From assembly GCA_963722555.1 (NCBI GenBank), contig CAVRNQ010000007.1:930001-994000 (forward strand): a DNA stretch of 64,000 nucleotides, read 5' to 3'. Below the pieces are notes generated by a model. The model was given only the letters and a program-made list of their open reading frames with translations, made no database searches and was not told the origin of the DNA. Origin of the DNA: Bog-366 sp963722555 (GTDB taxonomy: Bacteria > Acidobacteriota > Terriglobia > UBA7540). The position numbers and the translations under genes were made by a program. Shown one piece after another: positions 17,325 to 25,328 of the stretch; position 1 is the stretch's first letter; every line of letters starts with the position of its first letter.

Positions 17325-20111
17325 ATGGCCCGACTCAATCAGGAGAAGGTGGCTTTGGAAACCGAAATCCCCAAGGTTTATTCGCCGGAGAGTATTGAAC
17401 CACGCTGGGCGCGCCAGTGGGTGGAACAGAATCTATACCGCCCTTCGGATGAGGGTGGCGGCTCGCCCTTCTGCCTGGTCATTCCTCCGCCGAATATCAC
17501 GGGGTCGCTCCACATGGGCCACATGCTGGAGCACACGGAAATCGACATCCTGATGCGCTGGCATCGCATGCGCGGCGAAAACGTTCTGTGGCTGCCCGGT
17601 ACGGATCACGCCTCCATCGCCACGCAGATGATCGTGGAGCGCGAACTGGGACGGGAGGCGTTGCCCGATCTGGAGGGGCCGCCGGCCAAGAGCGCCTGGC
17701 AGCGCGAAGGTCAACGCCTCCGGCGCGAAATGGGGCTGGATAAATTCCTGGAGCGCTGCTGGAAATGGAAGGAAGAGAACGGTGGCACCATCCGCCGCCA
17801 GATGGAGCGGCTTGGCACCTCCGTGGATTGGACGCGCGACCGCTTCACGCTGGACCCGGCCTACACCCGCGCCGTGCTCGAGGTCTTCATCCGGCTCTAC
17901 GAGGAAGGCCTGATCTATCGCGGGCAGTATATCGTCAACTGGTGCCCGCGCTGCGGCACGGCGGTATCGGATTTGGAGGTCGTGCACGAAGACCGTCCAG
18001 GTCACCTCTGGTACATTCGCTATCCCTTCCAGGACGGCGAGGGCCACCTGAGCGTGGCGACCACCCGCCCGGAGACGATGCTGGGCGATACGGCCGTGGC
18101 CGTGAATCCGGCCGACGAACGGTACCACGCCGCGCTGGGCCGCAAGATCGCTCTGCCTCTGCTGGGGCGAATTATTCCGGTAATCGCCGACGAATTCGTG
18201 GATCCGAAGTTCGGCACCGGCGCCGTCAAGGTGACACCCGCGCACGATCCGAACGACTACGCCATCGCCCAGCGCCACAACCTGCCACGCGTGGTGGTGA
18301 TTGACGAGCACGCCCGCATGACGGCCGACGCGGGTGAAGCCTACCGCGGCCTGGATCGCCACAAGGCGCGCGAGGCCGTGGTACAAGACCTGCGGGCGCA
18401 GGGAAGTCTCGAAAACATCGAAGACTACCCGCTCAGCGTCGGGACGTGCCAGCGCTGCAAGAGCGTCATCGAACCTCTACTCTCGACGCAGTGGTTCATG
18501 AAGATGCAGCCGCTGGCTGAGCCGGCCATCCGCGCGGTGGAAGAGGGGCGGGTCCGTATCACTCCGGATAATTACAAGAAGATTTATCTCGACTGGATGT
18601 GTAAGATCCACGACTGGTGCATCTCGCGCCAGCTCTGGTGGGGACATCGCATCCCGGCGTGGTATTGCGACGCTTGCGGTGAAGTGATTGTGGCGCGCCA
18701 GACGCCGGCGCGCTGTCCGAAGTGCTCCGGCGCCCCCTTGCGCGCGGACCCGGACACGCTCGATACCTGGTTCAGTTCCGGCCTGTGGCCCTTCGCGACG
18801 CTCGGCTGGCCGGATGCGAGCCAGGACCTGCGGCGCTTTTACCCCAACGACCTGATGATCATGGGTTTCGACATCCTGTTCTTCTGGGGCGCCCGCATGA
18901 TCATGCTGGGTCTGAAATTCCTGCAAGAGGTGCCGTTCCGCGAGCTTCACATCCACGCTCTGGTGCGCGACGCGGAGCGGCAGAAGATGTCGAAGACCAA
19001 GGGCAATGTGCTCGATCCGCTCGCGGTCACGGAAAAGTACGGTACCGACGCCGTGCGGTTCGCCCTGGCCATCAGCGCGGCGCCGGGCACGGACATCGCC
19101 TTTTCCGATGACAAGGTCGAGTCCTATCGCGCTTTCGCGAACAAGATCTGGAATGCCGGCCGCTTCATCCTGATGAACCTGCAGAAACTGCCGGAGGCGA
19201 TGCGCGGCCAGCTCGCCCGGGCGCTGGAACCCACCCCCGGCCTCGGCTTCGAGCCGGTGGCCTCGACGGAGCACCTGGCGCTCGCGGACCGCTGGATGTT
19301 CTCTCGCCTGGCCACGGTCACCAGGCAAATGGAAGAGGCGCTGGCCCATTATCGCTTCCACGAGGCGGCGTTCAACATCTATCACTTTTTCTGGCACGAG
19401 CTCTGCGACTGGTACCTGGAATGGGTGAAGCCGGAAATCACGCGCCCGGTCGAAGGCGAAAAGGCGCCGCCGCCGTGGATCAACCTGGTGCGCGTCTTCG
19501 AAGCGGCGCTGCATCTGCTCCACCCCTTCATGCCGTTCATCACCGAGGAGCTGTGGCACCTGCTTCCCCACCGCAACCCGGGGCCGTCCATTTCCTTGAC
19601 GGATTTCAAACTGGTGGGCGAGCGGGTGGCGGACCCGATTTCCGAAAAGCAATTTGAGAAAGTGCAGGAACTGGTCGTGGCCGCGCGCAATGCCAAGGCG
19701 GAGATGGCTCTGCAGAAGCAGAAACCCAGCCTGCAGGTGGCCTCCGAGGATTTGCGGTTGCTCGAACTCTACCGCGCCCATCAGGACACCATGCTGCGCC
19801 TGGCCGGCTGCGAGGCGATGCACCTCGCGCGGGGCCGGCTGCCCGCGGAGGTCCTGGACGTTCGCGCGGGCGCCGCTTTCGACCTGCGCGTTCTGCATGA
19901 GGAGAAGGTGGACCACGCGGCCGAACGGGCGCGCCTGCAGAAGGAAAAGCAAAAGCTCGAGCAACAACTCGCGCAGGCCCGCGCGCAACTGAGCAATCAG
20001 GATTTCCTGGCGCGTGCGCCTCGGGAAGTCGTGCGCGGCGCCGAACGTCGGCAAAAGGAATTGACCGAACATTACCAGAAAGTCGTCGAATCACTGGAAA
20101 GGGTGGGTTGA
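17325..20111 (+). CDS. valS: Valyl-tRNA synthetase
   Basis: Class I aminoacyl-tRNA synthetase that charges tRNA-Val and edits threonine. Signatures: PPPNITGSLHMGHM (HIGH motif), ATTRPETMLGDTAVAV in the editing domain, a zinc-binding C-x2-C (CQRCK) part, and KMSKTKGNVLDPL (KMSKS). The C-terminal ~70 residues are a coiled coil (RARLQKEKQKLEQQLAQARAQ) typical of ValS. The frame opens at a TTG (17280). ATG 17325 is given as start; GTG 17349 with AGGAG 3 bases upstream is an alternative. The gene begins about 60 bases after the transposon's right end, so its original promoter may have been affected by the insertion. Confidence 0.96.
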   Translation: MARLNQEKVALETEIPKVYSPESIEPRWARQWVEQNLYRPSDEGGGSPFCLVIPPPNITGSLHMGHMLEHTEIDILMRWHRMRGENVLWLPGTDHASIATQMIVERELGREALPDLEGPPAKSAWQREGQRLRREMGLDKFLERCWKWKEENGGTIRRQMERLGTSVDWTRDRFTLDPAYTRAVLEVFIRLYEEGLIYRGQYIVNWCPRCGTAVSDLEVVHEDRPGHLWYIRYPFQDGEGHLSVATTRPETMLGDTAVAVNPADERYHAALGRKIALPLLGRIIPVIADEFVDPKFGTGAVKVTPAHDPNDYAIAQRHNLPRVVVIDEHARMTADAGEAYRGLDRHKAREAVVQDLRAQGSLENIEDYPLSVGTCQRCKSVIEPLLSTQWFMKMQPLAEPAIRAVEEGRVRITPDNYKKIYLDWMCKIHDWCISRQLWWGHRIPAWYCDACGEVIVARQTPARCPKCSGAPLRADPDTLDTWFSSGLWPFATLGWPDASQDLRRFYPNDLMIMGFDILFFWGARMIMLGLKFLQEVPFRELHIHALVRDAERQKMSKTKGNVLDPLAVTEKYGTDAVRFALAISAAPGTDIAFSDDKVESYRAFANKIWNAGRFILMNLQKLPEAMRGQLARALEPTPGLGFEPVASTEHLALADRWMFSRLATVTRQMEEALAHYRFHEAAFNIYHFFWHELCDWYLEWVKPEITRPVEGEKAPPPWINLVRVFEAALHLLHPFMPFITEELWHLLPHRNPGPSISLTDFKLVGERVADPISEKQFEKVQELVVAARNAKAEMALQKQKPSLQVASEDLRLLELYRAHQDTMLRLAGCEAMHLARGRLPAEVLDVRAGAAFDLRVLHEEKVDHAAERARLQKEKQKLEQQLAQARAQLSNQDFLARAPREVVRGAERRQKELTEHYQKVVESLERVG

Positions 20112-20114
20112 AGA

Positions 20115-21005
20115 GTGGGGGGGTACCTGAGTCCTCCGGCTGCCGACCAATCGTCCGAGCCCCTGGATCTTTCTTCCGAGGAGCTGCGCGGCCTCATCTT
20201 CCACGCTCTGGCTGAGGACCTGGGACAGGGCGATTTGACCACCCGCGTAACACTGCCCAAGGGCGTGAAGGGCCGCGGAACCTTTCAGAGCAAACAACGC
20301 CTGGTCGTGGCCGGACTGCCCATTGCCCAAAAGGTTTTTGAGATTCTTGACACCTCCCTGGAATGGCAGGGCGGAGTGCCGGAGGGCGCGGAAGTCGAGC
20401 CGGGAACGCCGCTGGCCTCCGCGAGCGGCGCGGCCGGTACGTTGTTGGCGGGTGAGCGCGTGGCCCTGAATTTTCTCCAACACCTGAGCGGCATTGCGAC
20501 CTTTGCGCGCCGCTTGAAGGCGGAACTCGCGGGCACGCGCGCGGAGTTCCTGGACACGCGCAAGACCACGCCGGGACTGCGCAGCTTGCAGAAATACGCG
20601 GTGCGCGTGGGCGGCGGGCGCAACCATCGTCTGCGCCTGGACGACGGCATCCTGATCAAAGGGAATCACCTTCGGCTGGTGGGCGGCATCCGCACCGCCG
20701 TCGCCAGCGCGCTCCAGCAGCGTCCGGCGGGTTACCACGTGGAGGTGGAAATTACCAGCCTCGCGGAACTGGACGAGGCCATCCGCGCCGGCGCCGACGG
20801 CGTGTTGCTTGATAACATGACGCCGGAGGAGGTGGGCGAGTGCGTGAAACGGGCCGGCGGGCGCGTGCGCCTGGAAGTCTCCGGAGGAATTGACGCGAGC
20901 AACATCCGCGCTTATGCCGAGACCGGCGTCGATTACATTTCCGTGGGTGCCCTCACACATTCCGCCGCGGCAGTGGATATCAACTTTCGCATCACGCCCG
21001 TTTAG
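20115..21005 (+). CDS. nadC: Nicotinate-nucleotide pyrophosphorylase (quinolinate phosphoribosyltransferase)
   Basis: Converts quinolinate and PRPP to nicotinate mononucleotide in de novo NAD synthesis. Family motifs are clear: AEDLGQGDLTTR near the N-terminus, LLAGERVALNFLQHLSGIAT, LDTRKTTPGLR (substrate binding) and the C-terminal DGVLLDNMTPEEV and LEVSGGI. Length 296 is normal. The GTG start at 20115 lies 3 bases after the valS stop, indicating a valS-nadC operon with coupled translation. nadA and nadB are not in the window. Confidence 0.95.
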   Translation: MGGYLSPPAADQSSEPLDLSSEELRGLIFHALAEDLGQGDLTTRVTLPKGVKGRGTFQSKQRLVVAGLPIAQKVFEILDTSLEWQGGVPEGAEVEPGTPLASASGAAGTLLAGERVALNFLQHLSGIATFARRLKAELAGTRAEFLDTRKTTPGLRSLQKYAVRVGGGRNHRLRLDDGILIKGNHLRLVGGIRTAVASALQQRPAGYHVEVEITSLAELDEAIRAGADGVLLDNMTPEEVGECVKRAGGRVRLEVSGGIDASNIRAYAETGVDYISVGALTHSAAAVDINFRITPV

Positions 21006-21063
21006 CGGCAATACTGTTCACTTAAGGGGTTTCAGGGCATCAATGCGCAATCTGTTCCTGGGT

Positions 21064-21202
21064 GACCCCCTCACCCGGCCCGCCCCGGCTGAAGAAAACG
21101 CCGGTTGCGGTCCACCCTCTCCCCCAAAGGGGCGAGGGCAGTAAATTCAAATTACTGCCCCCCTCGCCCCCTTGGGGGAGAGGGGCCGGGGGTGAGGGGG
21201 TC
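21064..21202. repeat. Large palindromic intergenic element
   Basis: A 139-bp inverted repeat between nadC and birA. Outer arms GACCCCCTCACCC / GGGTGAGGGGGTC and inner arms CTCTCCCCCAAAGGGGCGAGGGCAGTAA with its complement flank a 6-base centre. This can fold into a single long hairpin. A degenerate copy lies near 38779-38852. It is probably a dispersed non-coding repeat, and may also end the valS-nadC message. Confidence 0.7.
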
Positions 21203-21303
21203 GAACTGGGAACAGTCAGCATAGGTGAACAGCATTGCCTTTAGCGGGGATTTCTCACGACGCCGAGGGGATGGGTTCGAGAGGCGAGAAGCAGGGTATG
21301 CAT

Positions 21304-22296
21304 ATGGCCACCCCAAGCACCGACCGCAGGATCGACAAACTGATTCATCTGCTGGTGAAGAACGCGATGGTCGTGGTGCCGGGCCCCAAGATCGCTTCCG
21401 AGATTGGGGTCACGCGCTTCAAGGTCTGGGAGTGGATTGAGAAACTGCGCGCGCTAGGAATGGAAATCCGGGGCGTGCCGGCGGCCGGTTATCAACTCAT
21501 GAAGATCCCTGACCTTCTCACGCCCAGCCTGGTGCGGCCGGAACTGGGCGCGCAGACGATCGGCCACGTCATTGTTCACTACTTTCGAACTGAATCAACC
21601 AACGACGTAGCCTTCGAGCTCGCCGCGGAGGGCGCCGAGCACGGCACCGTGGTGGTAGCGGAGGAGCAAACCGCCGGGCGTGGCCGCCTGGGCCGCGCCT
21701 GGCACTCGGAAAAATCCAGTGGCATTTACATGTCGGTGATTTTGCGGCCGCCGCTCGCACCCACCGCCGCTCCCGTGCTGACGCTGCTGGCGGGCGTGGC
21801 GGCGCAGCAGGCGGTGATCTCCTCCACCGGACTGGCCGTGGACATTCGCTGGCCGAACGATCTGCTGGTGAACGGCAAGAAGATCTGCGGAATCCTGACG
21901 GAAATGAGCGCGGAACTCGACCAGTTGCATGCCGTGGTGCTCGGCATTGGGATGAATGTGAATCACCGCCAGATGCCCGCCGAGTTGAAGAGCACCGCCA
22001 GCTCCCTTCGCCTCGAAACAAACCGTGCCATTTCGCGCGTGCAGGTGCTGGTCGCGCTGCTGCGCGAACTGGAGCGGCACTACGGCCTGCTGTTGCAGGA
22101 AGGGAGCACGGCCATCACGGAGCGCTGGGCGGCGGCTTCCAGTTTCGCGAGCGGCAAGCGCGTGCGGGTGGCCACCGCCGCGGGCGATATGCTGGCCACA
22201 ACGGCGGGCCTCGACCCGAGTGGGGCGCTGCGCCTCCGCCGCGATGACGGCCGGGAGGAGTTGCTGGTGGCCGGGGAAGTCGTGGAAGTGAAGTAG
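21304..22296 (+). CDS. birA: Biotin operon repressor / biotin-[acetyl-CoA-carboxylase] ligase
   Basis: Attaches biotin to carboxyl carrier protein through biotinyl-AMP. An N-terminal winged helix (about 1-65, KIASEIGVTRFKVWEWIEKL) indicates that it also represses transcription. The catalytic domain shows STNDVA, the ATP loop AGRGRLGRAWHS, RWPNDLLVNGKKICGIL and the C-terminal SH3-like domain. The frame is open upstream; ATG 21304 has AGGG at suitable distance, and ATG 21298 is an alternative. It is followed by coaX 89 bases on, a pairing common in several phyla. Confidence 0.93.
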   Translation: MATPSTDRRIDKLIHLLVKNAMVVVPGPKIASEIGVTRFKVWEWIEKLRALGMEIRGVPAAGYQLMKIPDLLTPSLVRPELGAQTIGHVIVHYFRTESTNDVAFELAAEGAEHGTVVVAEEQTAGRGRLGRAWHSEKSSGIYMSVILRPPLAPTAAPVLTLLAGVAAQQAVISSTGLAVDIRWPNDLLVNGKKICGILTEMSAELDQLHAVVLGIGMNVNHRQMPAELKSTASSLRLETNRAISRVQVLVALLRELERHYGLLLQEGSTAITERWAAASSFASGKRVRVATAAGDMLATTAGLDPSGALRLRRDDGREELLVAGEVVEVK

Positions 22297-22385
22297 ACCC
22301 GCAGCAAGACCCTCGGCCCACCGGCGTGATAAGATTGAGCGTGCCGGTCCGCGCCCGCTTGCACGGAACGCTTCCGGGAATGAAT

Positions 22386-23186
22386 ATGGCGAACCCCAAC
22401 CCGCAGCTTCTCGTCCTGGATGTCGGGAACACCAACACCACGCTCGGTGTTTTCCAGGGCGCGACCCTGTGCGCGCAGTGGCGATTGGCCACCAGCCGCG
22501 AGCAGACCGCCGACGAATACGGGATCTTGATTCACAACCTCTTCACCCTGGACAAGCTTCCCAGCTCCGACATTTCCGGAATTATGATCGCCAGTGTCGT
22601 GCCGCCGCTCAATTTCGTGTTGGCGGAAATGGCCAGGAAGTATTTCAAAATAGAGCCGCTGTTCCTGGGGCCGGGAACGCGCACGGGCATGGCCATTCTC
22701 TGTGACAACCCGCAGGAAGTGGGAGCGGACCGCATCGCCGACGCCGTGGCAGCATATGAAAAGTACGGCGGGCCCTGCATCGTGGTGGATTTCGGCACCG
22801 CCCTCACCTTCGACGCGATTTCGAAAAAGGGTGAGTACCTGGGCGGCGTGATCGCACCGGGAATCGGTATCGGAGCGGAAGCTCTGTTCGAGCGGACCGC
22901 CAAGCTGCCCCGCGTGGAAATCCGCGAGCCGGAACACGTGATTGGAACGAACACGGTCTCGAGCATCCAGGCCGGGCTGTTCTACGGCGCGGTGGGGGCG
23001 GTGGATGGAATCCTGGACCGGCTCTCGGCGGAATTGGGGAAACAGGTCAAGGTGATCGCCACGGGCGGGCAGGCGACGCTGGTGGCGGGAGCGCTCAAGT
23101 ACAAGCCGCGTGTAGACTCTTCCTTAACGCTTGACGGCCTGCGCATTATCTACGAACGAAACCAGGCTGCCCCGCGGCACAAGTAG
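22386..23186 (+). CDS. coaX: Type III pantothenate kinase
   Basis: First enzyme of coenzyme A synthesis, ASKHA fold, cytoplasmic. LLVLDVGNTNTTLGVF is the phosphate-1 motif, IASVVPPL and GADRIADAVAAYEKYG form the substrate region, and VVDFGTALTFDAI is the phosphate-2 motif carrying the catalytic Asp region. Length 266 is usual. ATG 22386 has GGGA 6 bases upstream; ATG 22380 is the alternative. The 3' end is followed 10 bases later by a GTG-started gene in the same direction. Confidence 0.94.
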   Translation: MANPNPQLLVLDVGNTNTTLGVFQGATLCAQWRLATSREQTADEYGILIHNLFTLDKLPSSDISGIMIASVVPPLNFVLAEMARKYFKIEPLFLGPGTRTGMAILCDNPQEVGADRIADAVAAYEKYGGPCIVVDFGTALTFDAISKKGEYLGGVIAPGIGIGAEALFERTAKLPRVEIREPEHVIGTNTVSSIQAGLFYGAVGAVDGILDRLSAELGKQVKVIATGGQATLVAGALKYKPRVDSSLTLDGLRIIYERNQAAPRHK

Positions 23187-23196
23187 GTTCCGGGCG

Positions 23197-23913
23197 GTGG
23201 AAAATTACTTCAACTACTTCACCGAAATCGAAGAGCAGTTCCGCCGCTGCCGCTCGGAACCCGTGTTGCTCTCCCCCCTCGATTGGGCACTGATCGAATC
23301 GTGGAAAGAACAGGGCTTTCCCCTGGAAGCGGTGCTGGCGGGGATCGAGCGCTCCTTCCAAAAGTTCCGGGCGGGAAAACGCAGTTATCGCAAGGTCAAC
23401 AACCTGGCGTACTGCTCGCAGGAAGTTTTCCGCGCCGTCGAGGAAGCGCGGGCTGCGGTGGCGCAGGGTGGCAGTAGCCCGGCCGCGAGGGCGCAACCGG
23501 AAGCGCCCTTTTCGGCGGAAGAGATTACCCGGTTCCTGACGCGCTCAGCCGGCGCCGCCCGAAGCGCGGGCCAGCGCGCCCGGGAAGCGGGGCAGCAAGT
23601 GCTGGCGGAGGATCTGGCCGGGATCGCGGCCACGCTCCAGGCGTTTAGCGCGCGTGCGCCCGCCCAGCCCTCAGGGGACCTGGAGGAACTCGAAAGAAAC
23701 CTGACGGCGCTCGAGGAGAAACTGACGGCGTCGCTGCTGCGCGCGACCGCGGTCGAGCTCCTGGCCGGGTTCCGCGCGGAAGTGGATCGCGGCCTCGTGC
23801 CGTACCGCCGCAAGATGGCGAACGCGGAGATCGAGTCTCTGGAGCGGCGCTTCCTGAAGAATCGCCTGCTCGAGCACTACAAGATTCCCCGCTTGAGTCT
23901 CTTCTACCTGTAG
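23197..23913 (+). CDS. Conserved hypothetical protein downstream of coaX
   Basis: A 238-residue soluble, mostly helical protein starting MENYFNYFTEIEEQFRRCR. The first ~100 residues (SPLDWALIESWKEQGFPLEAVLAGI) look like a compact helical domain. The middle is Ala/Gly/Arg-rich, and the end (LERRFLKNRLLEHYKIPRL) is helical. A longer frame overlaps coaX, but the GTG at 23197, 10 bases after the coaX stop, gives the better N-terminus. I know of no function. The position between coaX and an rRNA methyltransferase suggests a single transcript. Confidence 0.7.
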   Translation: MENYFNYFTEIEEQFRRCRSEPVLLSPLDWALIESWKEQGFPLEAVLAGIERSFQKFRAGKRSYRKVNNLAYCSQEVFRAVEEARAAVAQGGSSPAARAQPEAPFSAEEITRFLTRSAGAARSAGQRAREAGQQVLAEDLAGIAATLQAFSARAPAQPSGDLEELERNLTALEEKLTASLLRATAVELLAGFRAEVDRGLVPYRRKMANAEIESLERRFLKNRLLEHYKIPRLSLFYL

Positions 23914-23924
23914 AGTGTGCTCCC

Positions 23925-25202
23925 GTGTCTTCACCTTTTGAATTTTCACCGGTCAAGCTGGTCTATGGCGGCGAGGCGCTCGGCTACCATGCCGGACGGA
24001 CGGTGCTGGTGCCGCGTGTTCTTCCCGGCGAGCGCGCCGAGGTGGAGGAAGTTCGCACGCAAAAAGGCGTGGTGCACGCCCGGCCGCTGCGGATTCTCGA
24101 TCCCTCGCGCGAGCGCACGGAGCCCCTGTGCCCTTACTTCGGCCGCTGCGGAGGCTGCCAGTACCAGCACTTGACGCTCGCCAGCCAGCTCGCGACGAAG
24201 CCGGAAATCTTGCGCGAGACTTTGCGCCGGCTCGGAAAGGTTAATTGGGAGGCGCCGATCCCGATGCACGCCAGCCCCGCGTGGAATTACCGCAACCAGG
24301 CGCAATTGAAGGCGGGAAAATCCGAGGACGGCAGCCCGGCGCTGGGATTCTTTGCGGCGGAATCGAACCGGCTGATCCCGATCGACTCCTGCCCCATCCT
24401 TTCGCCGGCCCTGAACTTGCTGCTGGCGGAGTTACGAAGCCAGGCTTGGGCGGAGGCGCTGGGTAATTGTCGCGAGGTCGAGATCCTGGCCGATGACCGC
24501 GACGAAAAGGTGATGCTCACGCTGCGGGGGGGCTGGAATGCGCCGGAAGCTCGAGCGCTCGCCCAGCGGTGCTTGGCGGAACTCGCGGGTGTGGTAACCG
24601 TGGCGATCGAGCCGGGCGCAAGCCTGCAGGTTTTCGGTGAGCCGCATCTCAATTATCGCGTCGCGGATTGGACGTATCAGGTCAGTCCCACGGCTTTCTT
24701 CCAAAGTCAGCGCTTCCTGCTGCCGGAGTTCGTGGCCGCGGTCGTGGGGGAGGAAACCGGAGTTGTGGCGATCGACCTCTTCGCCGGCGTGGGCCTGTTC
24801 ACGCTGCCCCTGGCGCGGCGTTTTGAGCAGGTGATCGCGGTGGAGTCGCATCCGCAAGCGGCGGCCGACCTCGCAGCGAACGCTCGCGCCGCAAACGGCC
24901 CGAACATTCGCGCCGTCGCGGAGACCGCCTTCGACTTCCTGCGGCGCTGCGCGCAGGCAGAACCTGACCTCGTGGTGATGGACCCGCCCCGCGCCGGCGC
25001 GGGCGTCGCCACCTTGAAGATGCTCCTGGCGCTCGAGCCCAAACGCCTTCATTACATCTCGTGCAGCCCGCCCACGCTGGCCCGGGACCTGGGGTTCCTG
25101 CTCCAGCAGGGTTATCGCCTCGATGCTCTGGAAATGTTCGATTTCTTCCCGCAGACCTACCACATTGAATCCCTGGCTCGGCTCTCGCACCGCAGCCGTT
25201 GA
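23925..25202 (+). CDS. rlmD: 23S rRNA (uracil-5-)-methyltransferase, RlmD/TrmA family
   Basis: SAM-dependent m5U methyltransferase for 23S rRNA or tRNA. An N-terminal TRAM domain (about 8-60) is followed by a cysteine cluster CPYFGRCGGCQYQH for a 4Fe-4S centre. It then has SPTAFFQSQRFLLPEF, the SAM motif DLFAGVGLFTLP, DPPRAG, and YISCSPPTLARDL with the catalytic Cys. The family usually has Asn after that Cys; here it is Ser. The GTG at 23925 is 11 bases after the previous stop. RlmD, RlmC and TrmA cannot be separated with confidence by eye. Confidence 0.88.
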   Translation: MSSPFEFSPVKLVYGGEALGYHAGRTVLVPRVLPGERAEVEEVRTQKGVVHARPLRILDPSRERTEPLCPYFGRCGGCQYQHLTLASQLATKPEILRETLRRLGKVNWEAPIPMHASPAWNYRNQAQLKAGKSEDGSPALGFFAAESNRLIPIDSCPILSPALNLLLAELRSQAWAEALGNCREVEILADDRDEKVMLTLRGGWNAPEARALAQRCLAELAGVVTVAIEPGASLQVFGEPHLNYRVADWTYQVSPTAFFQSQRFLLPEFVAAVVGEETGVVAIDLFAGVGLFTLPLARRFEQVIAVESHPQAAADLAANARAANGPNIRAVAETAFDFLRRCAQAEPDLVVMDPPRAGAGVATLKMLLALEPKRLHYISCSPPTLARDLGFLLQQGYRLDALEMFDFFPQTYHIESLARLSHRSR

Positions 25203-25328
25203 AGCATACTCAAAGGCACACAACCCCGCTGCGATGCCCCGCAACTCTGCCGCGCTTTGAGGGCTTGAAATAATGCGCCCGAAGACTAATAATGGCCCGT
25301 TGTCATTAAGCCAACAATCAAGAGGTCA

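Noticed and set aside
18477..20072. 531-codon frame opposite valS
   Set aside because: Shadow of a clearly identified synthetase, with no ribosome-binding site or motif.
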